A program made the translations under genes and the position numbers. Of a stretch of DNA of 64,000 nt, positions 1-12,077 are shown one piece after another. Each line of letters opens with the position of its first letter. Position 1 is the first letter of the stretch. A model generated the notes under the pieces. It saw nothing but the letters and a program-made list of their open reading frames with translations. It was not told the DNA's origin and searched no databases. This DNA is from Plicaturopsis crispa FD-325 SS-3 (Eukaryota; Basidiomycota; Agaricomycetes; Amylocorticiales; Amylocorticiaceae), in assembly GCA_000827205.1 (NCBI GenBank), contig KN832557.1:380493-444492 (forward strand). The letters run 5' to 3'.

Positions 1-2352
1 GACGTAGCAGAACCGACATTGTTGACTTGATCGCAGTGGACGACTGTTCTATGCGCTTGCGGAACTCGTTCTATCATGTCCTATCAACTCAGGTAAAAGA
101 GCGTTAGAGTAGGCAATGTACGAACCGTGGCCTTCACGAGACCTTTCAAGTCTGTTTGTGTGTCCATGCACGTCTTCAATAGCTTATATAACCTCCCTTC
201 GTTCAATTTGGCAAAAGCGTGCAGGTCTTCTGCGACCTTCTGTGGATCAGAGAATTGCCCTGATGATTTTACATTGGTCAAGGTTGAAATGGGGCCCGGA
301 TATTTAAAACCACACCTGCTATATGTTGAACGATGACATTAAGCCGTTTGTGAACAGCCTCTTCATTTTCATCTATGATGCCACCCTTAAGATTTTGAGC
401 TAAGTTAGCTATCGCACGGGAGAGAGTGGAGCAAACGCACATTATTTTGTATGCAGCACTGCACATAACGGTCGTATAAAGTGGGACGTCTGATCACCGC
501 TCGTCAGCTGGTTGCATTGCTTACGAAAAAGGTGATACTCACTTGTTTCTGACACCAGATAAATTCGACAGCAGTGACTTTATCGCTTTGTCATCGAGGT
601 ATCTCATGACGCTCAAAAGTCTGTCCGCCCATGCCGCCTCGTCTACGTCGTGGTTCTTTGAGGTTGATGCCGGGGGGAATGGGAAGATGTGCTCAAAAAC
701 AACTCGCTCCGCGATGGTCCTATATTGGACATTAGTCGAGTCGAGGTGGAGTTAGATGAGAGGCGACGTTCTACCTGACTTCTGGTGTCACTCCCACCAT
801 ATGTAGGATCTCGTTCGGGATCCAGGAAAACTGCGCAATTGCGGCAGGGTCCCCATTTTCGCTGTCCAAGGATATCAATGGCATGTGCGTCGAGAAAAAA
901 CGGATATACCAACATCTCTGGATACGCCAAACTATAGAGCCTGCCAAGGCTGTTCAAGGCCTCGTAACGGACAAGATTCTACATCAATTGAGATTTAAGC
1001 ATATCATCTGCAAGTTATCGTGCTGCATACCTTTTTATCTAGGCCTCTGCCGGCTACTAAGCGCAATTGTTTTTCTGAGACATGGTGCAAGGCAGTTTCG
1101 TAGTCCACTTCAGCGTACACACGGCAGACGGCTGCCCGAACCTTCTCATCAGGATCTAACAACTTCGACTGGAGAGAATCTCCGGGGAAGATTAGGGAAT
1201 AGGATAGAGGCAACGTTTGGACGAGACCAGGACTTACCTTCAATAATGTCGCGGTGCTCGGGCAAATTGACTAATAAACCCTTCGTAGCCTCGACGAATC
1301 GGAGACGGATCGCTGCCGACTTGTCGTTTCTGCGCATCAACCATACGGTCCAAGTTGTAGGGTACTTCCTGACGAGATCGGCACCGCCTTTATCCGAGAA
1401 CATCTCGCCTAGGACTTGTGTCGCGATGGTGCGAAGTTGCACGTCCTCGACTCGGAGTTCCTCTTCAAGCTGGGGTATAACGCTGTGTAGAAGAGAGGGG
1501 CATGAACGGTTGAGCTGTTTGATAAGCTCGTGTGCGGTACGGATTTCGTCGAATTCCTCGTCTCGAGAGTGCGCTACGACGATGTCCGTAAAATACTGGC
1601 AGACATGGCGTTGAAGCTTGTCTGCGGTGGCATTACATACTTGTACTGCTAGGCGGTACGCGGGCTGGTCCATGCGCTATAGCCACAAATAAGGCGTGTG
1701 AGTAAAACAGTACAAGATGCGCACTTACAGCGTGTTTATCCATGAATTGAGACATCAAGGTGTCCAAGACTTCGGGTGGGAGGGCTTGACACTCGTCTAT
1801 CAATGCAATGAGAATGTCCGCCATGAACATTTCAATCTTTTTCGCGAGATCGCGTCGGACGAGGCTGAAGAAGTCGCGAAAGATGTCGACCATCAACTCG
1901 TCTGCATTTGGCAGATCGCACACTAAGACGACGCTCTTCACGGTAGAAAGCGACTCCAGAAGGTGAAAGTACTCATTGTAGTACGACGAGTCGGCGCCCT
2001 TGAGACCACTGACCAGTTGTCGGAAGAAGAATTGGAAGATGTCGCGTAGTTCGGTGTGAGTGTAGGGCGCATCAGGTGCATAGAGGCGAAGGATATCGGC
2101 CAAACAGCAGGCTGCATACGCTTTTACGCCCCGATCCTTGTGAAGAAGTATAGACGTGTTGATGAGTTCTTTACGCGCCGTTCCCAGAGAGCCGACGTCG
2201 ACGAGATCCTGGTCCAGTTCCGCGAGTTCGGTGTGCAGAGCCTTCAGTTTTTTCAGAACTGAGTCCGTGGATAGCCCTTTGCCGACGATTTTTTCGTTGA
2301 AGCTGAGCTTTTTGGGAGAAGCCTGGCCGCCAGCGCGAGTTTGTGCGACCAT
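1..2352 (-). CDS. PDS5: Sister chromatid cohesion protein Pds5 (5' part; cut by window start)
   Basis: Pds5 is a HEAT-repeat protein that binds the cohesin ring and controls its loading, release and acetylation in the nucleus. The start at 2352 gives MVAQTRAGGQASPKKLSFNEK, followed by the Pds5 N-terminal helices, including the ADILRLYAPDAPYT segment that is strongly conserved in the family. Exon 1 is 2352-1729 (208 codons, phase 0) and exon 2 is 1676-1238. Later exons carry the conserved LLDPDEKVRAAVC stretch (about 1165-1125) and RYEALNSLGRLYSLAYPE (about 970-915). Reading continues to the window edge, so the middle and C-terminus are missing here. No internal stop was seen in the exons traced. 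It is divergent from NAA15 with 206 bp between start codons. Identity rests on family sequence memory; confidence is high. Confidence 0.93.
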
Positions 2353-2558
2353 CGTCGTCGACGGCGAGCAGAACACAAAGGACCGCCGCGTTTCGCGTTT
2401 CCGATCGCGTCTGAGTGTGCTCGGACACACCCGGTTTTTGAATCTCCGCCCTCTAACGCGTGGCTATTACGAGGTCGCGCTCAATCTCGTATTCAGAATT
2501 ATTGAATCTACGGTCTGCCCTCGTTGTTCCCTCTCGGCCCCTCATACATCTTCCTGTC
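2353..2558. promoter_or_regulatory. Shared PDS5/NAA15 divergent promoter
   Basis: These 206 bp separate the start codons of two divergent housekeeping genes, so they must hold both 5' UTRs and both core promoters. I see no obvious TATA box. The role is inferred from position only. Confidence 0.5.
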
Positions 2559-5500
2559 ATGGCTCCTACGACCATACCGTCGATCCCAAAGAAACGGCTG
2601 CTTCCATCTAAGGAGGCAGCTCTTTTCAAGGAACTCCTGGCGCTGTACGAATCTAGGCAACTCAAGAAAGCTCAGAAGACCGCAGACCAGATCCTGAAGA
2701 AATTCCCTGAACATGGCGGTATGCACTCCGTCTCGTGTCTCCAGGCTCATTGTGTAATATATTTGCAATAGAAACCATTTGTATGAAAGGTCTTGTTCTC
2801 ACAAACATGGGCAAAAGGGATGAGGGATTTGAGCTCGTGAAGAAGGGTGTTCGACTTGACTTGACATCGCATATATGCTGGCATGTCTTCGGGTTGATTC
2901 AAAAAGCAGAAAACAACTATGAGGAAGCACTCAAATCGTACACTCAGGCGCTAAGGTTCGACAAGGTCAGCACTGCACGCACAAATATCAAGTCGAGAGT
3001 GTATTGAGGATCTCCCCAGGACAATATGAACATTCTCCGTGATACGGCCTATCTACAAACGCAACTTCGGATATTTGATGGCCTGGTCGACACTCGGAAC
3101 ACGATAGTAAAGCTCCGACCGCAGCTGCGTCAAAACTGGGTCGCATTAGCCGTGGCTTACCATCTAAATGGTGACCCCTTGAATGCGAAAAAGGTTCTCG
3201 AGGCATACGAGAGGACATTGAAGGTAACTTGGGCTTGCCTGGATAGATACCTTCAAACCCACTGATCTTTGCGTCTCAGGATATTCCTGATTATGATGTG
3301 GACCACTCCGAGACACTGATCTATCATGTGCGCATACTTGAAGAGCTGGGCGAATTTTCGGAAGCTCTAGATATGCTCGACATCAGTGCCAAGTCAAGGG
3401 CCATAGTCGACCGTGTAGCCATCATGGAATTCAGAGGTCAATTCATTTATTACAGGAATGATTCTATAACGTTGACGCATCTATCTACAGCGCGGCTCCT
3501 TTCCAAGCTCAAACGCACGGATGAGGCAGAGCATGCCTGGCGTGCCTTAATCGAACAAAATCCAGACAACTATGCATACTTCAGAGGATATCTTTCAAGC
3601 AAAGATGTCGACTTGGGTAGGTATCCAGATTATCTGCAAGTGGTGGAACTAATCCGTGCGTAGATGCTATAACCGATGATAACCGTGAAATTGCCTTGAC
3701 CGTGCTGCGCGATTTCTCGCAGTCAATACCACGGGCCGCTGCCCCAAAACGCCTCGCACTAACTGTCGCTACTGGTAATTGTCTTTGTATCTCGCCGCAC
3801 CCGATACAATGTACGACTAAATATCCGTAGGTGACACGTTCAAGGAACTTGCCAACCCATATCTAGTAGCGGGCCTGACAAAAGGCGTGCCTTCCTTGTT
3901 TGCGGACGTCAAGGCATTATATGGCGATGTCCAGAAGCGCCAGGTGATAGAAGACATTGTCGAGGGATTGCGACAAAGTCTCGTCTCGGAGCCATCTTCG
4001 TCGACATTATCATCAGCGGACCCGCCGACGACTTATCTGTGGACGCTATACTTCCTCGCCCAGCATCATTCGTTCCTCGCCAGGCAAACCCGCGCTCTTG
4101 AGATAATCTCTATCGCGCTTTCGCATACACCTACACTGCCCGAACTCCATACATGCAAAGGCCGAGTCTTGAAGCGCTCCGGTGACCTTCTTGGTGCAGC
4201 GCGCTGTTTAGATGATGCTCGCCTACTCGATGGTCAGGATCGTTTCCTCAACACGAAGTGTGCCAAGTATCGCCTGAGAGCTGGTTTAGTCGAGGAGGCC
4301 AGCGATATGTTTGGCCTGTTTACCAAGGTGTGTTTGCTGCTCCCACATCATTCCGCAGAACTTGAAAAATGATGCGTGGCGTAGAAAGATGCTGCAAGCC
4401 CTGGTGCAGATCTTGAGGAGATGCAGTCTTTACTCTACCTTACCGAGGAAGGTGATGCGCACCACCGGAATGGCAATCTGCATTTGGCGTTGAAGAAATA
4501 CAGCATCGTCCAGAAGGTAATATCTCCCGATTGTTTACAAACTACGCCACCCATTGAAGACGGCATCAGTTGTTCGACGAATTCGAGGATGATCAGTATG
4601 ATTTCCACGCTTACTGCATGCGCAAATTCACCCTGAGCACATACATCCAGTGCGTGTCTCCTGAATGTAGTCCTGTAGTTTCCTCTCATTGCTCATGTTT
4701 ATATCGTAGTCTCATAACCTGGGAAGATCACCTACGATCACACCCAGCATATGTGTCCGCAGCACTAAACGCCGCGCGAGTATGTGTGCCAATCATCGAC
4801 CGACAACTGATTCTAACCGTCTTCTCATAGATATGGGTTGCCATTCACGATAACCCTTCGCTAGCTAAGGGCGCCTCAGGACGTACGAATTTTCTCCATT
4901 CAAAGTGCACAGTTACTAATTAAGCATGTCAGCTGGCTTGACGGACGCAGAGAAAAAGGCCAAGAAGAAGGCGAAAAAGGCCGCACAAAAATCGCAGACT
5001 GAACAGAAGAAAGGTAAGGTCGGAATGACTATCTGCGTGGGCTTAGCTTTCTAACTCGCATCGTCTAGCCGTAGCCGCTGCTGCCGCCAACGATGAGAAG
5101 GCAGAGGTCACTCCTCCGAAGGACGATGACCCTGATGGGATGAAACTGCTTCTAGTATCTGACGGTCTTGAACGTGCAGCGAAAATACTTAGTCCCCTGG
5201 CAACTCTTGCGAGCCAAAACATCGAGGTGTGGATCGTCTCATTTGACGTTGCCTTGAGACGCCGTGAGTATATGTTATGCCTAGACGTGTTGTTGTGTTC
5301 TTACTCCCCTCTAGACAAGTTAGCGCAAGCTGCTAAAGCAATCAATTTCGCTCACTCCTTGGACGCTCAGCATCCTGACCTACACTTGCGAACTGTTGAA
5401 TTGCGCAAAACAGGTTAGTAACTCGCTTTAGTCTGCACATCTCATGCTGATATCTCCATTTCAGTCGGTGCACTCTCGGAACCGCTCTCGGAAACCATTA

Positions 5501-5958
5501 GACCTGTCGTAGCGGATGCGCTATCGAAGACCCTTCCCGAGGATGTCTCTCCCGACACTTTCAATTCGCAATACCTCCAGCGACATTCAAACTTGTCCTC
5601 ACCTGTGCTTGCCTCCGCCAAGGCATCTAGGCTACTCGGAGCGCCTTTGGACGAGGTGGAATCGACTGTATTCACCACCCTGGGCCCGGATACAGACCTG
5701 GACATCAAGGTGTGTACGCCTGAGATGTATCTTCTGGAGCGATGCTTATTTTTCCTCGTGTTTCAGACGGCATTAGCGTCCCTCGCTTTCTTGGACGCTA
5801 TTGGCTCGCCGCGGGTAGATGAATACCGCGCCTCCTGCGATGCTAGATTCGAGCTCTCTACAGTATTCAAGACTCGGGCTGAACTAGATGCCTTACGGAA
5901 AGATATACTCAGCGGGGGCGAAAAGGATGATGCGGACAAAGCGGAAGTGCTCAATTAG
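2559..5958 (+). CDS. NAA15: N-terminal acetyltransferase A auxiliary subunit Naa15 (Nat1)
   Basis: Naa15 is the large TPR scaffold of the NatA complex. It binds the Naa10 catalytic subunit and anchors it on the ribosome for co-translational N-terminal acetylation. The start at 2559 gives MAPTTIPSIPKKRLLPSKEA, followed by LFKELLALYESRQLKKAQK, the typical NARP1-family opening. TPR-like helices continue through many small exons (about 2559-4900). A lysine-rich linker, AEKKAKKKAKKAAQK, lies near 4945-5000, as in other Naa15 proteins. The last exons, from about 5140 to the TAG at 5956-5958, encode the C-terminal helical part. About a dozen introns of 50-70 bp interrupt the gene. I traced conserved blocks in order and saw no frame damage, but not every splice site was fixed. 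Divergent from PDS5. Confidence 0.93.
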
Positions 5959-6659
5959 AATCCTTGTAATCTACGTATCCATCCTACGATGGATATTGTT
6001 CTATCTAATCGCCGCGCTGTCCAAGGTACTGAAGTACCTGGCTGGAGAAATCGTTGTTCATTGCTCATCGCTAGACTTTATGGCCTGTGTGAGCAGCAGA
6101 GGCGCAGGAGTACCCTCTGTCTGTAGACTTCTAGGAAAAAGGCAGTTTTGTCGATAAAATGCGTTTTGCGGTGGTAGAACGGACTCAACGTTGAACATTG
6201 TCCCATATCAGGAAATGTTTCCATTTTGGGAGGCTTCCTGTTTTCCGGGGGCATATTCAACATACCTAGTATTTCTCCCGGATGAGGGCACGCAAAACGA
6301 CGCAGGCTGTCTATGTTGGAACTCGACAAGGACAAAGAATCTATCACTCCCGACACTTTCGACATCCCAAATAAATCCATGCATCCCCATAAGGCTGACA
6401 TGCATCATAAGAGATCATATGCCATGCATCGTGCATCATGCATCATCTCTCGAGCACTCTTCGAAGCGTACAATGATGAATCGGGCAACACATAGTATAT
6501 TCAATCTGATCTATAGTCTATCCTTGGACAGTGTACACAGTACAGCTGCGGTGTTTCGCCGACCCCCGGACCTTTATGTACTCACTTCTTGCTCAGTTCC
6601 TGAGAAATGCAATATATATCAAGACCACTGCACTCACCAAACAACCATCGAATGCAACA
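5959..6659. other. Intergenic region with ATGCAT-rich cluster
   Basis: No gene seen in about 700 bp. It holds the NAA15 3' end and the promoter of the membrane-protein gene that starts at 6660. Between about 6376 and 6450 the hexamer ATGCAT or its core TGCATC recurs five times, described as a separate feature. Confidence 0.5.
6376..6450. repeat. Cluster of ATGCATC/TGCATC motifs
   Basis: Five copies of a TGCATC core lie within about 75 bp, most of them preceded by CA or CATG, roughly 210-285 bp upstream of the start at 6660. Several contain the palindrome ATGCAT. This spacing would fit a transcription-factor binding cluster, but a simple-sequence origin is equally possible. Confidence 0.4.
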
Positions 6660-7688
6660 ATGACCCCCTCCTTTAGCGGGTGGTTCTTGGCTATCCTTAG
6701 TCTTGTGACATATGCTGTCGGAGCATCTCCTGTCGAGCCCTCGTTGCTGACGAGGACACAGGCATCCACGCCGGAGTGCAATCCACCAGACTCGGACCTC
6801 ACGGGTCTGGGAGTACGCGTCGGAGTATACCTCCAGATCATCGCCCTTGCCCTCGCCGTGTGCTGCGGGCAGTCCGACACACTGTCCGCCATCCCCGCCG
6901 CAATCATGACTTCCCTGACGCTCAATATCGTCCTCTCCATGAAGGCGAGCGAGCATGTGTTCGACGCTAAGCCCGTCATCCAGGATTTCTGGGTAGCCCA
7001 ATTACAACTGTTCCTGCTCGTCACCCTCGTCCCCTTCATGTTCCTGTTCGGCCGCTGGCACCACCGCACATTCGGCACGACGAAGTGTGTGCTGATTTTT
7101 ATATCAATCGTGTACACATACGCGCAGACGTTCTGGTTCTGGACGAGCGGGTACAAGTTCAGCGACGAGATTGTCTGCGGAGTGAAGGAGAGCTTAGTGT
7201 TCAATAACTGGACGCTGTTTGCGCAGCACGGCCGCTACGGTATCCTGATCGTGCACGGCATCGGCATCCTCATCGTCGTGTTCATGGTGCCGAACTTCAT
7301 TCGAGGCCGTCCTGGATATTTCGCGCGGCTCGTCCGCATAGTGCCGACGGAGTATGAGTCGGTGAGGGCATTGGCATTGCTAGTGGCGTGCGCACCGCTG
7401 GTCGTCGTCGTGATAGAGATGATCGAGACCGCAGTGAGACGTGGGACACAAGACGAGTGGGTGCACATAACGGGTCAGTGGTTGACCCTGGGAGTGGGTG
7501 TATTCACAGCAGCGGAGGCGCTTTGGCACCTTCTTCGGAATATGTTCACCGAGTTCACTGGCGGTCCATTCGATCCCGAGGCACACTTTGTGCGAAATGG
7601 TGGCAGGAGCGAAGAGGGAGCTGTTTTGCTTAAACCAAAGGTCAGGAAGCGTGCAATCGGCGATGCTGATAATTTGTTGGAACAGTAA
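6660..7688 (+). CDS. Unrecognised seven-helix fungal membrane protein
   Basis: A single-exon frame of 342 codons starts at ATG 6660. I do not recognise a named family. An N-terminal hydrophobic stretch (residues about 6-20, ending near AVGASP) looks like a signal peptide. Seven further hydrophobic segments follow, near residues 50-65, 78-95, 112-130, 140-160, 195-220, 240-260 and 275-295; two are WVAQLQLFLLVTLVPFMFLF and YGILIVHGIGILIVVFMVP. The C-terminal 45 residues are polar and probably cytoplasmic (EEGAVLLKPKVRKRAIGD). The layout resembles the many lineage-specific integral membrane proteins of Agaricomycetes. The upstream in-frame extension to 6531 lacks signal-peptide character, so 6660 is preferred. 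Confidence 0.75.
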   Translation: MTPSFSGWFLAILSLVTYAVGASPVEPSLLTRTQASTPECNPPDSDLTGLGVRVGVYLQIIALALAVCCGQSDTLSAIPAAIMTSLTLNIVLSMKASEHVFDAKPVIQDFWVAQLQLFLLVTLVPFMFLFGRWHHRTFGTTKCVLIFISIVYTYAQTFWFWTSGYKFSDEIVCGVKESLVFNNWTLFAQHGRYGILIVHGIGILIVVFMVPNFIRGRPGYFARLVRIVPTEYESVRALALLVACAPLVVVVIEMIETAVRRGTQDEWVHITGQWLTLGVGVFTAAEALWHLLRNMFTEFTGGPFDPEAHFVRNGGRSEEGAVLLKPKVRKRAIGDADNLLEQ

Positions 7689-7913
7689 ATCTTACACAAG
7701 AGGACGACAGACGGCGGTCGTAGGGTGTTGTATGATACAAGTGAAGTCTCGCATCTAGTTGATAAAGGAGCGGGTGACCCTCTGCGGCGCTGGGGCACAG
7801 CACGGCATTGTGCGAGCTGAGTGGTGCGGCGAGTATGCGCGCAAGTGCCGTGAAGAGTACAAGCGCCGCGAGGCAGCCCAGAAGGCGTGTAGACAGCACG
7901 ACCAAGCGCCGAG

Positions 7914-8446
7914 CTATGGGCGGCGGCGTATTGTGCGATGTCGAGGCATACTAGCTCGTACCTTTCTGTCGCGTCTTGCGGTGGGGTCATGCATGATTTT
8001 GCGAAGAGCCATCCTGTCGCGCCGATGGCATACTAAGGACCATGGCGCGTCGTCAAGTACCAGGAGAGCTGCGATAGGCAGCAGCCCTCCCGTCGACTTC
8101 CAGTTCTCGCTTGCCATTCGAAACACAGCACAGCCTGCTAGGAGAGGCCCAACGCCACCAATGGCTTCGAAAAGGGCGTTGTGGGAGAAGAGAGGAGAAG
8201 AGCGCGACGGGGAACGCCCATCCCATGCCGCGAGACATGACAACGCGCCCAGCGCGATCCGTACGCGTCCTGCAGCGATGACCAGCCAGATATATTATGG
8301 GCTCGTTGTGAGTCCATGCAAAGCTACTGGAGCGGCCTGGCCAATGCGAGAGCCACCCAAGAGCACTGTTATCATGATGCGACACGTTCAATGATGTCAA
8401 TGGCGCGAAGAGCAGCGGAGAAAAGAGGACTGATATTACTGGCCAT
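7914..8446 (-). CDS. Putative small membrane protein (two exons)
   Basis: A spliced minus-strand model starts at ATG 8446 with MASNISPLFSAALRAIDIIE. Exon 1 is 8446-8386 and exon 2 is 8269-7914, joined in phase across a 116 bp intron ending in CTGCAG. The protein would be 138 residues with three hydrophobic stretches (VRIALGALSCLAAW, LFEAIGGVGPLLAGCAVF, GGLLPIAALLVLD). The end is uncertain: another donor (GTACGA) lies just before the TAG at 7914, and open frames continue to about 7700. It is convergent with the membrane-protein gene at 6660. The splice signals and hydrophobic pattern support it, but no family is recognised and it could be a decayed gene. Confidence 0.35.
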
Positions 8447-8596
8447 GGTTTGTTACCGTCCACGCGTGTTTAGTAACGTAGGTCTAGAGACCCAGAGATA
8501 GGTTACAGCAAAAGGTATGAGAGCGATTCAGAGATAAAATAAGTAAAACAAATGAGGACAATGTCAGTTTCATACGGTCAAAGGGTTGGAAGTGAC

Positions 8597-11500
8597 TCAG
8601 AACTCAGCCCTCCTCGCCGCTCGATCACAATCAAACAGCATGTCGAGTACCCTGTCCTTCGCGTCATCGAGGGCGACACCCAAGCTATCGTCGGCAGCAG
8701 AGACTGGGAGCTCAAATGCTGGAGACCCCAATACAGTCTTCAAGGCCAAGTGCAGGTCCGCGTCTTTTCGCGAGGGTGAAGGCGGAGGGGACAGGATGAA
8801 AGCGACGGACGGTGCAGACGCATGGGCATCCGCGCTAGCACATGTCATGATCGACGAGGGGAATATCCGCCGGTATAGCACGAGCGCGTGTAGAAGGGAT
8901 CGAATCTCCGCCTCAGTAGAGTCCACGTCGTCCTCGCCGCCGCTTTCGATTGCGCAGAAGCCAGTGTCCCATACCCGCTCCAGCAATTCTGCCAGTTCCC
9001 GCGTACGGCCGCCTAGTGATTTCCCGGCTTCAATCGTCGCCTTCCGTTTAAGGTCCTCCTCATGGTCACGGTCGTTCTCGACATCATAGCTGTACATGCC
9101 AGAGTCATCCCGTGAACCCTCATTGTCCACGGGTCCGTGATCCGGTAGAACTGTGCGTACGAACAGGGAAGACGCATGGCTGCGAATCCGTTCGCGGATA
9201 AGCAGGCCAGCGAGGATGCCCAGAGGGACGAACGCCTTCGACTGAGCGGGCTGTGCCGCCAACCGTGCAATCGCCTCTTCGACACGCATGTTTTCCAGAA
9301 CCAGCCGTTCAAAAGGCCGCACGAAGTCCGAGCGCAAAGCGCGGGACCAGAGCGCGTCGGCTTTCGAGGGCGATAGCGGATGCATGATCAGCGCGAGCGT
9401 CGACAGGTCCGACGTAGACGCCTTGAACCAAGGAACATGCGAGCGCATGCACCAGTAAGTCTGCAAACGGGTAGCCGTCGAAATGGAAGCTGCACATGAG
9501 ATATTAAGTGATTAGCGTCAGGTAAGTATATGCATTGAACTGGGTGGCTTACGATCCATGGCAACAAGTTCGCCGAGTCTGACCCACGCACGCTGCTCGA
9601 GTTGCTTCTGCTCAAAGGTTTCCCTCGAACGCTTTCCTCGGGTAAATAACGCTTGGGCAAGACCAACGGGTCCTGAATATATGCCCAAAGCTTCGCGGAG
9701 CTGAATCGCCTCGTCTGGAGAGCCGCGACACGTTGTGGCCAAAGCATCGATAAGCGCCGTGCGGCTCAAAGAATCATGTTTCCTGCGTTTGTCGGTAGAT
9801 CTCGACTTGACTGGCGTTCCTGAGGCTGGTGACCGCGACTCGGCAGTGGAAGCGCCGCTGGTAATGGACGAGAACGGGCCGAAGATATATGACCCGATGC
9901 GTGAGCGCTTCAGTGACGGCGGCAGCCATGGAAGCACAATGGAGAGGAATAGAAGGGCGGTGACAAGCAGATGCATAAACCGTGTGAAATCTCGCCAGCC
10001 GAAGCTGGATTGGTCGAGAGGGACAGCTGCTGCAGGACGGGGCGCCACGACCGATCCCGAATGAGAGTGATTACGAGAGGATGATGACGCCGCCGGGTCA
10101 TCGAAAGGAGAGTTGAAGAACGAGAAAAGCGCGAACGTGGCCAATAAGTACTGCTGCGCGGGCGGGTTGGGCGATGTCTCCGTTTCCGGCTTCACCGCTT
10201 GAGCGGAAGCAAGGTTTTCCGGTACAGAGACGATGGACGCAGGGGCGGCGTTCTTGCGTGGGCGGCCGCGCTTGCGTTTCTCTCCAGTTGCGACCTCGCT
10301 GACTTTCTTGTCTTTCTTTGGTGGCTTCGTGACTTTGGCCTTCTTCTTCGCCCGTCCGCCGTCGTCATCCTCTCCCTCTCCCTCTTCATCGCCATCCTCG
10401 TCATCGTCACTCTCCGCTTCATCCCCCTCGACTTCGTCCTTCTCCTCGCCACCGAATTTGGCAACCCATTCTCTCTCCCACTCTTTCAAAAGCGCTGGAC
10501 CACCAACGAGACCAGCTACCAGTGATTTCAGTCCATTCTGCTCTCGCTTGAGCCGGGCCTCACGTTTCTTTAGCACCCTGCCGACGAATAATTGATACCA
10601 CCAAACGGGCAACCGTAAGATATCGGCTTACCGAATGTATTCCACGGCTTTGCCGAGGACGTTCGCCTTGCTTCCCTTTCGTGCGACCTTGACGCCGTCT
10701 ACGAAACCACGGTCGTCCACCATGTTATCCGCGTCCGGCTTGCCCTTACTCCTGTCTTCTAGTACCCGGAGTGCTGGCACAGCCTGTCGTAGACTCTGAA
10801 TGCGTGCATTCAAATTCGTCCGATAACGGCGTTCGATTGTAGTATGACTCGTCTTTGGTCTCCCTGACGCCGAAAAGCTGACTTCCGGGGCGGGTGAATT
10901 TGACCCAGACGGCGAAGGTGAGCCAGTGCCCGACGATGAACCGCTTGTAGATGCTTTAGCCGATTCTCTACCGTTCTTCGCAGGCACTGTCGGGCGAGCC
11001 AGGCGCGGAATGGGCATTTTCGGCATCGTGTTCACTACGGTAAGGACATTAGGATGTTTCAAGTCAATGATAATTCGGCATACCATTTGTTGAGGCCTGC
11101 TGGGCATGCTCGCCGGCGGAGACGGCAAGCATAACACCTGCAGCCTGTCGAGCGCGTTGGGCTAATTCATCCGCAGGTGTAACCTCGGCTGGCATAGCAG
11201 GTGCCATGATGGGAGAGAGCGAGGCCCCGGACGATGAGGACGACGATGTGACACTCAGCCTGCGAGGCTTCAAGTCAGAGGTGTCGCTGGAAGACACACT
11301 ACCCTCTGAAAGGGAGAATGTGAACGGAAATGCCGGAGTAAGGAGGTCGTTAACCGAAGAATACGACATGTCCAGCTGGTTAGGGTGTTGCGGGAAGCCA
11401 CGATGCGGATTCAAATCAAGTGCGCTGGGATCTACTGACATGTACGGGCTGAAATCGATGCTAGCTAGGTCAAAATCCATCCTCATGTCGGAGAATTTGG

Positions 11501-11735
11501 CGCTGTCTGTTTCCATAGGGCCTTGGGGCGCCCACATAGTGGAGAGCTGGGACCAATCCGGTGGGCTTCCTTCCTGAGGGGATCCATCGTCCATATACGA
11601 GTCGCCGTTCTGCGGGATGTTGTGCAGCAGCATGTTAAGAGGATCAGAGGGGTCTAAGCCCAGTTCTGAAGACATTTCTGAGGAAGACCTGTCGTGTGCT
11701 GTGGGATGTGTAGCGCTTTCAGCGGTGAAATCCAT
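8597..11735 (-). CDS. SRE1: Sterol regulatory element-binding protein (Sre1-like, membrane-tethered bHLH factor)
   Basis: SREBPs sit in the ER membrane and are cut when sterol or oxygen falls, releasing an N-terminal bHLH factor that activates sterol genes. Four exons (11735-11084, 11034-10632, 10577-9553, 9489-8597) join in phase to 990 codons. Residues about 250-360 hold the bHLH, with HTTIERRYRTNLNARIQSLR; the tyrosine in ERRYR is the SREBP hallmark. The helix-loop-helix has an acidic/basic loop insertion, as in fungal Sre1. An acidic Lys/Glu-rich tract (about residues 400-450) follows the leucine-zipper side. Two membrane segments appear, YLLATFALFSFF and LLVTALLFLSIVLPWLPPSL, separated by a short loop. 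The long C-terminal part would be the regulatory, Scp1-binding region. It shares a 342 bp divergent promoter with the sphingolipid desaturase. Confidence 0.92.
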
Positions 11736-12077
11736 AGCGACGTGCGGTTTCGCCTGCTGCGAACGTCGTGGTAAGAGTTCAAGATCGTAAACGTGCTGTT
11801 CGTCGAATCCAAGTGTGCAATGTCGTTCGACTTTGCGAACTGCATAAAGTGGTCCGACAAATTAATCTCCGGGATAGCCGAAGCTGCCGAAGTCTGCCGC
11901 CGGCCAGATGAATGACATAAAAGGGAATACCTCCGGAGACTGGCCGACGAATGCTACGACTCGGTTCTCCAATAATTTATGCAGTCGTCCTAGACCCACT
12001 GAAGTCGACAAAGTCAGGCTAGCGTGGATTGGTTTTTCTCACTTTCTCCACTGACGAACGCTGCTTGACCGTCGCTG
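11736..12077. promoter_or_regulatory. Divergent promoter between SREBP and sphingolipid desaturase
   Basis: These 342 bp lie between two divergent start codons, so one short region should serve both genes. I found no perfect sterol regulatory element by eye. The SREBP leader may contain an intron, which I could not settle. Confidence 0.45.

Noticed and set aside
883-1614. Long plus-strand open frame of 243 codons
   Set aside because: It lies antisense to well-recognised Pds5 exons and has no family resemblance.
10233-10595. Serine-rich plus-strand frame
   Set aside because: It is the antisense shadow of the Glu/Lys-rich tract of the SREBP.
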